Positions 1 through 10,531 of a DNA stretch of 64,000 nucleotides are shown in pieces (the stretch's first letter is position 1; each line of letters begins with the position of its first letter). This DNA comes from Panax quinquefolius (lineage: Eukaryota > Streptophyta > Magnoliopsida > Apiales > Araliaceae): positions 122,851,605-122,915,604 of the forward strand of contig CM035160.1 in assembly GCA_020205615.1 (NCBI GenBank). Reading direction: 5' to 3'. Both the position numbers and the translations under genes were made by a program. The notes beneath the pieces are model-generated. The model was given only the letters and a program-made list of their open reading frames with translations, had not been told where the DNA came from and searched no databases.

Positions 1-34
1 GTATCTACAGGGCATAAAAGAATTTCTGCCCGCT

Positions 35-547
35 TTACCCTTGTCGACCAAAGCAAGGAATGTTGTTCCAATTGGTAAGGGTAAAGTCCGGGTGGACTGC
101 AGTGATGGAGGAATTGTCATCATCCTCCTTATCCCGAATGATGGCCATTACGTCAGGGCAATCATCATCTGGGGTGTATCTGTTGGTATGTTCATCATGG
201 ACGATGATGCGCATGCTCGACATTATTTGGACAACGTTTTCCTTGATTCTCCGCTCTTCATCTTCGATTGCGGGATTTGGAATAACAATTTTTTTTCCTC
301 CACCGATTTCGGCTTAGGAAATAACATGGCCATGACATTGGCGGGCACCTTTACTGGAGGTTGTGCGGACTCGAAATTTGAAGACAAAACCAAACACCAC
401 GTGGTTGAAGCTGAAGGAATCTGTTGATGCTTATGAGGATTCCTGTGACTAGAGCTGGCAGAATAGCCTAGTCCAGCTGTTCCAACTTGTTTGGTTAATC
501 GAATGGGTCTCGGATACCACGCCATCTCTACCCAACCTTGTCCCGGC
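35..547 (-). pseudogene. Linker between protease and reverse transcriptase, Tat element A
   Basis: Downstream of the protease the minus strand holds overlapping short frames, the longest 62 and 100 codons (35-223 and 223-525). One frame contains an acidic run (YTPDDDCPDVMAIIRDKEDD). Tat elements usually have a poorly conserved linker here before RT. I see no RT motif before the window edge. The call rests on position rather than on a recognisable domain. Confidence 0.5.
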
Positions 548-1669
548 TTACGACTCCAACGACATCATTTCTCGAGTGGCTGACATCACCTCATCAGAAA
601 TGTGGGGTTCGAGCAGTGGTGCTCCAATAGCGTGGTATTGGGTGTTGCTTATTTCTAAAGCATGAAAACTGACTGGTTCTACGTCTGTATTGGCATTGAT
701 GAATGGTATATCCCCATACTGAGGAATCTCTAGTTCAGCGTTGACCGTGACCAGGCTATTGTTGATAATGTACTTCAGTTGTTGGTGAAGGGTGGAGGGG
801 ACTGCCCCTGCCATGTGGATCCATGGTCGTCCCAAGAGCAGGCTGTATCCCGAATCTATGTTGAGCACATGGAAGGATACGCAGAATGTATGAGGGCCAA
901 TTTCGATTGGCAGCTCAATTACTCCAACCGAGTTACGGCGGGCTCCATCAAAACCTTTGATGATAGTATGGCTACTCCGAATTCGGTTGAGATTGATATT
1001 CATCTTCACCAAGGTGGCATATGGGCCGATATTCAGAGAGGAACCTCCATCTATTAAGACCCCTGCTACCATATATCCGGAGGACAAGACCACAATGTGC
1101 AACGACTTGCAATGACTAGTCCCTTCGGATGGTATGTCATCATCGGTGAAGGATATCACATTGTTGTTGAAAATGTGACCAACCATGTGTTGAAACTTTT
1201 CCGTATCCACTGATGTCGGGAGATAGGCTTCTTCTAGAACCTTTAACAAGACCTTCCGGTGATTCTCGGAAGTTAGGACCAAGTCCAAAATTGATATTTG
1301 TGGTGGAGCTTCCTTCAAGCTTAAAACCACCGAGGCTTCGTTATGACCCACAAAGGCAGGAATTTTTTCAATCTTCTCCATGGGTATTTTCCCCTTTGAT
1401 TTGGTGGTGGGGTTCATCACCCGATGGGGAAGATACAGTGGATTTTCCTTCGACACTGCAGCAGTGGTATGTGAGGTGGATCCTTCACCTTCTCTATAAT
1501 TCCACAGAACCTTGTGCAAGCTAACAATAGGATATTGTGCTCTGCATGGCAAGTTGATTGGCTCCGGAGCGGCCACTTTCAAAGGATTGCTTCCTCCTTT
1601 GAGTTGAATTATCGGTGTTGTGAGAACAGTATTAATCTCTTCACCTTCAGTAGCTATAACTGCTACCAC
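548..1669 (-). pseudogene. Aspartic protease region of Tat element A
   Basis: This open stretch of 373 codons encodes the retroviral-type aspartic protease that would cut the Gag-Pol polyprotein inside the virus-like particle. The active-site region reads VAGVLIDGGSSLNI around residues 201-215, where D-G/S-G is the catalytic triplet. The second conserved block, LLLGRPWIHMAGAVPSTLHQ, lies near residues 271-290 and is a Tat-clade signature. The N-terminal 150 residues contain the phrase FVGHNEASVVLSLKEAPPQI and look like the usual poorly conserved linker. The frame is open but its neighbours are broken, and in family members protease is part of a longer polyprotein, so the first methionine here is not a real start. 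Confidence 0.8.
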
Positions 1670-1825
1670 ACTTTTCCACTTAGTAAGGCCTGCATTCTCA
1701 CTTGCTTGTCGTTATCTGCCAATCGTAGTACACCACTGTCGATTAGATTTTGAATAAGGTGGCGGAGTGCCCAGCATTCTTCTGTGCTGTGACCACGAGA
1801 CTGGGAGTGGTATTGACATACTCCA

Positions 1826-2436
1826 TCAGAGTTGTACCATCCCTAAACGGGGGTTGATTAGAGGTAGAAGGGAACTAATCCTTCCTTCATTGATTAACAT
1901 GTGAAGGATTTCCTCCATGGGTTGACCCAAATAGGTGAATTCCTGTTTGTTGGCGAAATCCCGACGAGCTTTGGCATTTGCTCTCTTCGTCACTTTGTCT
2001 TCTAGCATTTCATTTTCTGAAAGGGACGAGGGAATATTCATGACGATTGGTAGGAGACTGGCATGCTCCTGGCTGATTAATTGCCGAGTCACTTGATGCT
2101 GATAAGTCACCAGTTCCGCCAATTGCTCAATTTGTTTGCCAAGAGCTTTGATCTTTCGTTCCATTGTGAACTGGAACTTAGCATAATCCCATTTGTCATC
2201 ACCGTCTTTGATGGTCTGGGGGGAGTCACAGCTGAAGTTGGAACTCTGTCCACTGCTCCAATTAATCATGTTGACCTCTTCTTCTTTGTGTTGAGGGAGA
2301 GGGTTGTCTTGTATGTGAGGCTGATCGGGTTTGGCGACTATGATCTCTCCATTATCTATTAGGTCCTGGATCTTATGATTCAAGGCCCAACAATCCTGAG
2401 TATCATGTCCAGGTGCCCCGGCATGATAAACACATA
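1826..2436 (-). pseudogene. Gag C-terminus with zinc-knuckle-like motif, Tat element A
   Basis: The minus strand from about 2436 reads CVYHAGAPGHDTQDCWALNH, which has the C-x2-H-x5-H-x4-C spacing used by many Tat Gag proteins in place of a standard CCHC knuckle. It continues in frame into KIQDLIDNGEI and then NPLPQHKEEEVNMI, both familiar downstream blocks of Tat Gag. The motif would bind the element's RNA. The rest (to 1826) is a charged linker leading to the protease frame, separated from it by a break near 1670-1825. Confidence 0.75.
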
Positions 2437-2516
2437 TTCTAGCAGCATTGAAACCCCGTCCATTAGGGCTGACTGGTGGAAGAAGATGCGTAATTTTCTT
2501 CTATGTTGTCAGAAGA

Positions 2517-3716
2517 TTAAGAATGTTTTCGAGGGTATCCCCTAAGGGTGTAAACACTCGATGGCATTTGATTTCTCCACCTTTTGGTACTGGAGGGTTT
2601 GTAGACTGTGCTAGAAAGGGAGCGTAGTTTCTCCTTTGAGTAGGCATACTTTGACTGCCTTTTTGTCCCTGTAGTATCAGGGAAACATCTTCCTCTTTCT
2701 TTTATGGACCTCCAGTGTTGTTCCCATAATTTCCAGATTGATGTGATCAAAATAATGACTTTGAGTGCGGCTAGGTCTTGAATCTTTCCCGACTTCAACC
2801 CCATTTCACCCATCTCCCGTGTTTAACCATTTCGAAAATCTGCTTCTGCGTCTTGACTAAAACTCTCTCATAGAAGGAGCTTCTTGTATGTCTATGAATG
2901 TCATGACCATTTCTGATTCTGTCATGGCAGGACTAACTTGGGCAACCAGGCGTCTCCACCTTTGGGCATACTCTCTAAAAGACTCATTAGACTGTTTTTT
3001 GATCTTGGTAATTTGATACCAATCGGGAGCCATATGAGTTTGAAAATCAGAGTGAGGAAGGCATGTGCTAGCTCTTCCCGATCGTGAATTTTGAGTCATC
3101 TAATCTTGTGTACCACTTAACGGGCTTCTCCAGTTAGACTTTTTTGGAACAATTGCATTCTTAGTTTTTCATCCTCTGTATAGGATCCCAGTTCTCCAAT
3201 AAAGACTTTTAAATGTGTATAAGGATCCCCTAACCCGTCATATTTTTCAAAGTCAGGAGTTTTAAATTTTTCTGGATAGTGAACACTGGGGAAAATACAT
3301 AGATCAGCATATGAAACACTCCCATGTGTTCCAATTCCTTTAATAGCGTGAAGGGTCTCCTCCATTTGGAGGACTTTCTTTTTGAAGTCACCATTGTCTG
3401 GATCTCCAATGGAATGGGCAGCATCATGAGTTTTGTTGGTCGTATCCAACTATGGCTCTAGTATGGTAATGACCGGAATTCCTCCTTGTGTGGAGGGCTC
3501 GTAATGTACGGTATTTTTGACCTGTGTGTACCGTGTAATTCTTTTAATAGACATGACCACATCTCAGAATCGTTGCTTAATCCGTTTAACTCTTTGCGAG
3601 AAACTCGATTAAGTTCAATCTGGTCTGGATACGCGACATGATTAATCAGTAGGCTCGTTGCTTTTTGACTTTGACCGGGTAGTAGGTCCGATTGATTCCC
3701 TGCGAAAGACTGGCAT
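2517..3716 (-). pseudogene. gag (capsid) of Tat element A, broken
   Basis: The likely start is the minus-strand ATG at 3716 (MPVFRRESIGPTTRSKSK), because the sister copy at 11166 begins with the same phrase. Stops follow, then the frame resumes at 3449-3117 with the capsid core KFKTPDFEKYDGLGDPYTHL and LRMQLFQKSLTGEA. After a frameshift near 3100 it resumes at 3099-2857 with MAPDWYQI and FREYAQRWRRLVAQV, the retrotransposon Gag major-homology-like region of Tat elements. The 2813-2517 part is a weakly conserved linker. Gag would form the particle shell and package the element RNA. Several stops and at least two frameshifts mean that no full protein can be made. Confidence 0.8.
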
Positions 3717-4384
3717 AGTTTAGTCCTTAGGGAAGGTGTATAATGGCATGTTATGTGATGTGTTCATTTTAGGAATTTTATCCTGCAAAACGGGCGTAAG
3801 CTGTTCGTAGCATGTATGTGGACATATTGCTTCATATTTCTCATTACATGGAGATATATATGGAATGTAATTACAAGTAATTGTGTGTACAAGTAATTGA
3901 AATGAGAGCATGAAGAGACTTTCCTTCGTTTTGGGTTTATCAAAGGCTGACCTATCTTAGGTTACTCTCGCGGCTTTTTGGCATGAAGGTTCCCAAATCA
4001 TCGTAATCTACTAGACGGGAAGTTAATCCGGTCTTTCAATTGGAGCAAATTTGGGTGGTGCCTTTCCTGAGCCTCAGAGAATTAGTCTTCTCACGAGTCC
4101 AATAATCAAACACTGACAGGATAGCCTCCTGGTGGAGGGACCACACAACATACATTCATATACATCGCGTCTCACTGTATAAAATGATGACATATGCGAA
4201 GCACTAATATCATAAGCAGTTTATAGTGCGAAGCACTAACATCACACACAGATATGATGCGAAGCACTAAGTTTAACAAAGACATGCATTCATACACATT
4301 CATCCAATGTAAATACAACATCCACACACAAGCATATAATAGTTTTAAAAAGATTGTAGTAGCGTCTTAAGTCCTCTTACTGGA
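3717..4384 (-). other. Untranslated leader of Tat element A
   Basis: This non-coding stretch lies between PBS and gag. It carries three copies of a GCGAAGCACTAA motif (about 4196-4270, plus strand) spaced by 25-35 bases. The matching leader of the second Tat copy (10532-11165) is recognisably related, for example at the CCAGGAGGCTATCCTGTC block. Confidence 0.65.
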
Positions 4385-4403
4385 GTCCCCAGCAGAGTCG
4401 CCA
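4385..4403 (-). other. Primer-binding site, Tat element A
   Basis: The minus strand reads TGGCGACTCTGCTGGGGAC two bases after the LTR end. This is the PBS form used by Tat/Ogre elements, generally assigned to a tRNA-Arg. It fixes the LTR boundary at 4406. Confidence 0.85.
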
Positions 4404-5280
4404 CCTGTCGACGTCGGGATTTTTGGGTGTCCCTTTCCGTTTCTTGTTCTTTGGTGTACTCATTTTAGGTGAGATTTGTTTGAAAAAACAAGTGAAAAAG
4501 GTCCGACATGTACAATGTCGACGATGGGACTGTTAAGGGTCGCCAGTTGGTTTTTTAAATTATTGTACCAACACAACCGAGAAAAGGTTTGCACATTGAC
4601 CCAGTGATGTGACACTGATATACTGGTCGGCGAAACCGAGATTCATTTTAGGGTCCGGGGACTTGGTTATGCGTGGGGGAGGTGTTAGGCACCCCCCGAC
4701 ATCCGTGTTATTATGGTGACCACCTCTTTTCAAGAAACTATTATCTGAGTGTGTGTGTGTGTGGGTGGGTCAATGTGCTGTTATATGGAAGTTGTGCGAG
4801 GCCTCGTTCAAACCTATATACACAGGATTTGAATTTATGTAAAAATTCAGTTTCTAGCAAGATATGGAAGTGATATTTTATAAAAGAGGTTTTTCAAACC
4901 CTGATGCTCAATAGGAATTGAGACCTTTTACACTCCCATTTTTATTAAGTGAGCGACTGAATTGATTTTATTTGACGAATGTGAGGCATCCGTACGAAAA
5001 TAATATACAAAAATAATGCCGACTTCCTCGTGGGTATGAAAATCATCTGAGGAAATTCAGACATCGCAGAATAATTTACAAACTGCTTACAGCTGAAAAT
5101 GTCCATCAGGGGAACCGAATCTAGATCCAATGGGATGAATCTGTGATCATATGATTCCTAGGCGCACAAAATATGGCAATTTTTATAAAAACAATAAGCA
5201 GGTATATATGTATAAAAGCGGTAAATATATATATACAGACAGGATCACCAACCACGAAGTATCTCCATGGGAGATCAAAA

Positions 5281-5467
5281 ATATAAATGAAGTTGTAGAT
5301 ACGGTCAACCGCCATGAAGGAAACTCCAGGCGGGACAGAATGTAAATAAAGCTGTAAATGCGGTCAACTGCCACGAAGTAAACTCTAGGCATGACGAAAT
5401 ATAAAGAAATCTGTAAATGCAATCAACTGCCACGAAGGGAACTCCAGGCAGGACAAAATAAATATAT

Positions 5468-5498
<31 letters not shown>

Positions 5499-5729
5499 AG
5501 AAAGCAATAAACGCACCGGATATAAAACCCAGGCTCATCGAACATAGTTCGACCACAGTTCATATATATAAGTATATATATATAAAAGCGAGTAAACGCA
5601 CTGCATCAAGTTCAGCTCATCGAACAAAGTCCGACACACAAATATATATATATAAGTATATATATATATAAAGTGAATAAACGCACTGCATCAAGTTCAG
5701 GCTCATCGAACAAAGTCCCACTACACGGT

Positions 5730-5730
<1 letters not shown>
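5281..5730. repeat. Two tandem-repeat families inside the Tat LTR
   Basis: At about 5281-5460 there are three imperfect copies of a roughly 60-bp unit containing GGTCAACYGCCAYGAAGG and AACTCCAGGC. At about 5505-5730 there are three copies of a unit containing AAACGCAC and CTCATCGAACA, separated by TA-rich tracts. Related copies occur in the third LTR at about 49905-50150 and 50200-50240. Short reading frames here are artefacts of the repeats. Confidence 0.7.
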
Positions 5731-5781
<51 letters not shown>

Positions 5782-5784
<3 letters not shown>

Positions 5785-5886
5785 TAACATTATCGAGTTA
5801 TGCCTCGATTGAGCCTGAACTTGCTAAAAAGAAACGCCTGCGCATCAAGTTCAGGCTCAATCGAGGCATAACTCGATAATGTTAGT

Positions 5887-5887
<1 letters not shown>
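5782..5887. repeat. 41-bp-arm palindrome between TA tracts
   Basis: The left arm 5782-5822 and right arm 5847-5887 are reverse complements with about one mismatch and a 24-base spacer. TA dinucleotide runs flank both sides. The arm core CATTATCGAGTTATGCCTCG occurs once, without a partner, in the other two Tat LTRs (near 9502 and 50353), so the second arm is specific to this copy. Confidence 0.9.
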
Positions 5888-5924
<37 letters not shown>

Positions 5925-6237
5925 TGATCGAAAGAAACCACGATCAAAGTGCAGGCAAAGCAAGCAACACGACTCTCAACGTGTAGAAGGGTGTGTGCAA
6001 AGATGAAGAGAAAGACTCTAAAGTGTGTGAGAAGGCTTACAAATTGACCGATAAAAAGGGCTTCTATATCTTTAGAGTGGGTAAACACTTTGGGCTTTTG
6101 TGGGTACAAAAGAGGCTATATATGAGCTCACAGTGTGTTTGAAAGTGGGAAAATACACTATATATAGGCGAGTCTGCAAGAGCAAATTGTGCGTGGTTTC
6201 TGGTCTTTTTCTCTTAAAATCAGCACCCCAAGCCTCT

Positions 6238-6245
6238 TATTTATA
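6238..6245 (-). promoter_or_regulatory. TATA box of Tat LTR A
   Basis: The minus strand reads TATAAATA followed by AGAGGCTTGGGG. The same box lies at the corresponding place in the other two Tat LTRs. It marks the U3/R side of the LTR. Confidence 0.6.
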
Positions 6246-6722
6246 GGCAAAGGGTGCCGCAGTGTCCCAGAGGCGGGTCCTGTCAGCCCGGATTACATCG
6301 CCGGGTCGCCTCAAGCACGTGCACTCGTGCATTGTAATGTCCACTGGATTTTGAGAAGTGCAATCCGCATCCGCTTTGAGATATTCAGGACATATTTTGG
6401 ACTGCCGTTGTCGAGAGTTGTACAATGGCATGGGATTAGAGTTTGTACGAAGTCTTTGAAGATGGGACGAATCCCTCCGGTCTTCAAGCTTCAACTTTCA
6501 TCCGTTACCTCGCATAATAGTCACTCAGGAATGGTTAGCCTTGTGGGACATTGTTGCGTAGAGACGAGACGTGGCATCGTGTTGGATGAGATGGCGATGT
6601 TGCCCCTCACCGGTGTTACTGTCGGATTGGGCTGATAAGCAGACGTTGCTCAGACTTCGCTGAGATTAGACTGCTGCATTTGTTGAAGGTCCTCATTGTC
6701 ATCTTTGAGGTGTGCCTGTCTT

Positions 6723-6971
6723 CCCGATGTGATTGCCGGGTTGGTACAGTGTATCTCGTTGTGAGTGCTGAGATTGAAGTTGATCGCACTTGTAACAAGC
6801 ATTTCCAGGGTTAATGCCGAAACTGCATTCCTTGGGGTTATCACCAAGGTTGATGGTTATTCCCATGGTTGGGACTGAGACTGGATACCTCGGGTTTTCT
6901 CCGAGATTAATCGGTCTTCTCCGGTGTGTGTTCTACTATTGTATCTGCAGGTCTCGGGGTTAGATCCGAGG
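6723..6971 (-). repeat. U3 hairpin series, Tat LTR A
   Basis: Short hairpins share an 8-base loop and have different stems. On the plus strand CCTTGG (6830-6835) pairs with CCAAGG (6844-6849) around GGTTATCA, and CTCGG (6953-6957) pairs with CCGAG (6966-6970) around GGTTAGAT. CTCGG/CCGAG at 6889-6905 has a 7-base loop, and a decayed CCCG/CGGG pair lies at 6723-6740. In element orientation the loop is AGATAACC-like, as in the other two LTRs. The series lies upstream of the TATA box. Confidence 0.75.
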
Positions 6972-7247
6972 TTGAAACCATTACTCCAGTATCACGATCC
7001 GGGTTGATGTTGAACTTCCTAGTAGTATCCTAGATGGATTTGGATTGTCTTTTCGGGGTTCTCTCTTAAAAGACTAATCATCCTCCTCGCAATGTTAATG
7101 TGATGAATACGAGAAAATTTTGAGTGTCTACACACATTATTATAATTTAGGGATTACCATAACTGTAATTACGATAATTGTGTATATATAAACCTATGTA
7201 ATATAGAAATTTATTCAAAGAAAAATAACCTATTCTCAGTTTTAACA

Positions 7248-7260
7248 TGGTATCAGAGCC
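7248..7260 (+). other. Primer-binding site of the copia remnant
   Basis: TGGTATCAGAGCC matches the 3' end complement of initiator Met tRNA, the standard copia PBS. It directly follows the LTR end CA. Confidence 0.9.
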
Positions 7261-7822
7261 ATGATCCTTATTATCAGCCTACAAAGTTATCTTTCGCTGT
7301 TATTCTTATTTCTTATTTGAAAACTAGTTAAACCAATCTATGTGAAGATATTGAGATCATAATTGGGTTACCCATTGTCAGTTGATCATCACATAAGTGT
7401 CAGATTATTCACCCACCGTCACACGCGCCTCTTCACTCGCGCAGCGCCGACGCCACACGCCACCATTAGCCAGCACATAAGACTTTTCTGGCAAACCTTT
7501 GCTAGCACAACCTCTTCCAAGGTGATTGTCTTTCTTTACTCTTGCAATCTACAGTAGTCTTGTAGTGTTTGATTCAACTTTATTAAGTTTTTCCTTTGAC
7601 AGTAGCATCTGTGGTCTACTAGTGTACTGCTAAGTGTTTTGCATTCTTTTGCTAGTGTACTGCTAATTTTCTACTTCTTCTACATCCACACTAGTTCTAA
7701 AGTGTAGTAAATTTGATGCACTGTAATACTTTTCTAGAATAACTCACTGCCATCTTTTTTAGACTTTAAATTATTCTCTTTGATATTTTCGTAGATATTC
7801 TTGTTGCTCCTATTACCTTATA

Positions 7823-8180
7823 ATGGCATAATCTAGTTCCATTAATAGTTGTGGTACTACTAAAATAAATAAAGGGCAATTAATTAGAAATTATCATCTT
7901 AACTCAGCTTTAGTTCTTAACCCATTTAAGTTGGATGGAAACAATTATCTAGCTTGATCTCAAGCATGTCATATGTTAATTGAAGCCAATCGTATGCATC
8001 ACTTTATCAATGGTATAACAACTATGCGTATACATGCAGATGTAGTTTAAGAGGAATGGACATATGATAACTCCATTGTTAAAACATGGATTTTTAATTT
8101 AATTGAACCTAGTATGAGGAGTAGGTACATGTTCTTAGACACGTCATATGATCTTTGGGAGGCTATCTCTCAAACTTTCT
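7823..8180 (+). pseudogene. Ty1/copia gag N-terminus, broken
   Basis: The frame starts at ATG 7823 and reads through several stops. Recognisable blocks are LNPFKLDGNNYLA (with a stop where copia Gag has W), ACHMLIEANRMHHFINGITT, DNSIVKTWIFNLIEPSM and MFLDTSYDLWEAISQTF. These are the conserved blocks of plant copia Gag (the UBN2/retrotran_gag type region). At least four stops make it non-coding today. It ends where a short unrelated spacer and then the Tat LTR begin. Confidence 0.8.
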
Positions 8181-8311
8181 ATGTGTTTTGTCGTAATAAG
8201 TCTTCCCCGCCAACATTTGCGCCAAAGTAATGGCGATAAATTTAAATTGGCGACTGATAAGCTACCGCAAAGCGGTCGCAAATTTAAAAAGTGACTAGTT
8301 ATAATACTGGT
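8181..8311. other. Spacer with a small inverted repeat
   Basis: The 131 bases between copia gag and the Tat LTR contain TTTAAATTGGCGAC and, about 20 bases later, GTCGCAAATTTAAA, which are reverse complements with one mismatch. It may be a piece of a small DNA transposon or filler DNA. I cannot assign it. Confidence 0.4.
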
Positions 8312-8472
8312 TATAGACACTTGAAATTTTCTGCACACCTATCATTAACATTACAGGAGGGCATATTCGTCTTTCAGAAATAACCTTGAAAGATAATGTA
8401 GTTCAAATACAAGAAATTCCACCAGAGAGGACAGTTTTATCTTGGAGATAAGCCTGAGATGCTCAGTTCCAG

Positions 8473-8719
8473 TCTTGGAAACAACACCAGGAATAGCAGT
8501 GTTAACCTTGGAGATAACCCCAAGGAGTGCAGTTGCAGTTCCGGAGATAACCCCGGAAATGCTTATTTCAAATGCATGCAGTCAGCTTCAACCTCGGAAC
8601 TCACACTGAGGCACTCAGTACAAGACCCGAAGATAACACCGGGAAGACAGGCACACCTCAGAGATAACCCTGAGGACATTCAGTACTTGCAGCAGTCCAA
8701 ACTCAGAGATAACCCTGAG
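8473..8719 (+). repeat. U3 hairpin series, Tat LTR B (best copy)
   Basis: Six or seven hairpins share a 6-8-6 geometry. TCTTGG/CCAGGA (8473-8492), CCTTGG/CCAAGG (8506-8525), TTCCGG/CCGGAA (8539-8558), CCTCGG/CTGAGG (8592-8611), CCTCAG/CTGAGG (8656-8675) and CTCAG/CTGAG (8702-8719) all pair around an 8-base loop. A weaker one with CCCG and CGGG arms is at 8626-8643. Four loops are exactly AGATAACC; the loops of the first and fourth are AAACAACA and AACTCACA. Stems change on both sides together, with one G-T wobble in two of them. The series is about 430-680 bases upstream of the TATA box. Confidence 0.85.
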
Positions 8720-9148
8720 CAACATCTACTTTATCAGCCCAAAATGGAGATAACCCCGGTGATGGGTAAAATCTTCATTTTGCCACCTCGACCCTACATT
8801 GCGCCGTCTCAACATCTCATACAGACATTTCTACACAACAATGTCCCACAAGAACCAAGGAGGTCCAATCTCGAGTGACTACTACGCAGGGCAGCACATC
8901 GGATAAAATTTGAAGCTTGAAGACCAAGGGCATGGTCCCATCTTCCTGAATTTGTACAATCTCTAATTTCATATCATGGCGTAGCTCTCGACAATGGCGG
9001 TCCGAAATAGGTCTTATACACCTGAATCGGATGCCCGGATTGTAGTTCAGAAAGTTCGAGCGGACATCACAGTGCATGCGTTCACGTACCCCGGGCAGTT
9101 GCAGGTACATCTGTAGCTTGCCACATGTACACCTGCGGCTCCCCCCTC

Positions 9149-9156
9149 TATAAATA
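9149..9156 (+). promoter_or_regulatory. TATA box of Tat LTR B
   Basis: TATAAATA followed by GAGGGCTTAGGGTGGCCA. The downstream 20 bases match the regions after the TATA boxes of the other two Tat LTRs, which supports a shared transcription start. Confidence 0.65.
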
Positions 9157-9548
9157 GAGGGCTTAGGGTGGCCATTTAGAAAAAAGAAGAGGCAAGGAAG
9201 CCCTGTCCAATTTTTTCTTTACATACCCTAAACTGAGTGCTTTCTCATTTTAACTACTTGTGAGCTCATATATAGCTACTATTTTTATCGGTCGGAGCCG
9301 AGTGCTCATCCACTTAACGTTATAGAAGTCTTCTTTGGCAGTCCACTGTAAGCCTTCTTACACACTTTAAAGCCTTTCTCTTCATCTTTGCACACACTAT
9401 TCTTCGCATTGAGAGTCAAGTTGTGTGTGTATGCCCGGACGTCGGTCCGTGGTTTCATTTCAGTTTGTATATACATATACATATATATATATATGGACTA
9501 ACATTATCGAGTTATGCCTCGATTGAGCCTGGATTCACGTCCAGAGAG

Positions 9549-9579
<31 letters not shown>

Positions 9580-10512
9580 CTTTTCGTCCCACTTGGAGTT
9601 TACTTCGTGGTGGTTGATTTCTTTTACATCTTTATTTAAATTTCTGATCCCCCGTAAAGGTGCTTCATGGTGGTTGATCATGTCTGTATATATATATATT
9701 TACAACTTTTATATATATGTCTGCTTACTACTTTCATATAAATTGCGGCATCATGTGAGCCTAGGAATCATGTGATCACAGATTCAGTCTACTGAATCTA
9801 GATTCAGTTCCCGTGATGGACATTTTTAGTTGTAAGCAGCTTGTAAATTTATTCACGGTGTTTGGATTTCCTCAGATGGTTTTCATGCCCACGAGGAGTT
9901 CGGCACAGCTTTGAACATTATTTTTCTCGAAGATGCTTCGCATCTCAAAAATAAAAGCAATCAAGCCAAACATGATAAAAAATGGAAGTATCTAAAGGCC
10001 TCAATTCCTATTGAGCATAAGGGTTTGAAAAACCTCTTTTACAAAACATCACTGCCATATCTTGTTTAAAATTGAATTTTTACACAAATTCAGACCCTTT
10101 ATATATAGGTGTGAATGAGGCCTCACACTACTTCCATATAACTGCACATTGACCCACACACATACATATTCATATAACAGTTTCTTGAAAAGTGGTGGTC
10201 ACCATGGTAACACGGATGTCGGGGGGTGCCTAACACCTTCCCTCCGCATAATCAAGCCCCCAAACCGTAATGAATCTCGATTTCACAGACCCGTTATCTG
10301 TGTCACATCACTGGGTCAATGTGCAAACCTTTTCTCGGTTGTGTTGGTACAACCATATAAAAACCAATCAAGCGACTCTTACCCATTCATTATTATACAT
10401 ATACATGTCGGACCTTTTCATAACTTATTTTTTCAAACAAATCTCACCTAACATGAGAACACAAAAGAACAAGAACAGAAAAGCGGCAAATAAAAATCAC
10501 GACGTCAACAGG

Positions 10513-10531
10513 TGGCGACTCTGTTGGGGAC
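10513..10531 (+). other. Primer-binding site, Tat element B
   Basis: TGGCGACTCTGTTGGGGAC lies two bases after the LTR end, with one change from the PBS of element A. Confidence 0.85.

Larger units (their letters stand above)
1..7132 (-). mobile_element. Tat-clade (Ogre/Retand-like) Ty3/gypsy element A, 5' part
   Basis: Read on the minus strand the order is LTR (7132-4406), primer-binding site, leader, gag, zinc-knuckle-like motif, aspartic protease and the start of a linker that leaves the window at base 1. The long LTR (2.7 kb), the PBS form TGGCGACTCTGCTGGGGAC and the protease phrase LLGRPWIHMAGAVPSTLHQ are, from general knowledge, typical of the Tat clade, which includes Ogre and Retand. 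RT, RNase H and integrase would lie to the left of the window. The reading frame is broken by several stops and frameshifts, so the copy is a pseudo-element. The exact sub-lineage within Tat is not settled from this part. Confidence 0.85.
4406..7132 (-). repeat. 5' LTR of Tat element A
   Basis: The unit is 2727 bp, starting TGTAGACACTC and ending GACGTCGACA when read on the minus strand. It matches 49044-51677 end to end and 8312-10510 in inverted orientation. It contains internal tandem subrepeats of about 60 bp, TA-rich tracts, a large palindrome, a U3 hairpin series and a TATA box, all listed separately. Only one LTR of this copy is in the window, so its age cannot be read from LTR divergence. 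Confidence 0.85.
7133..8180 (+). mobile_element. Ty1/copia remnant (LTR end, PBS, gag start)
   Basis: The segment shows an AT-rich LTR 3' end with a TATATATAAAC-like box near 7191, ending TTTTAACA at 7247. A primer-binding site, a non-coding leader (7261-7822) and a degenerate gag N-terminus follow. It is cut at both sides by Tat LTRs or their flanks. This is the ordinary copia layout, reduced to about 1 kb. Confidence 0.8.
8312..10510 (+). repeat. 5' LTR of Tat element B
   Basis: The unit is 2199 bp, starting TATAGACACTTGAAATTTTC (a mutated TGTAGACAC start) and ending GACGTCAACA just before the PBS. It is shorter than the other two Tat LTRs because part of the tandem-repeat and TA-rich middle is missing. 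The U3 hairpin series is best preserved in this copy. Confidence 0.85.

Noticed and set aside
5121..5671. Several 60-80 codon frames on both strands
   Set aside because: They arise from the 60-bp LTR subrepeats and TA tracts.
8459..8878. 139-codon plus-strand frame with repeated GDNP text
   Set aside because: It is the translation of the U3 hairpin series; the equivalent frames in the other two LTRs are not conserved as protein.
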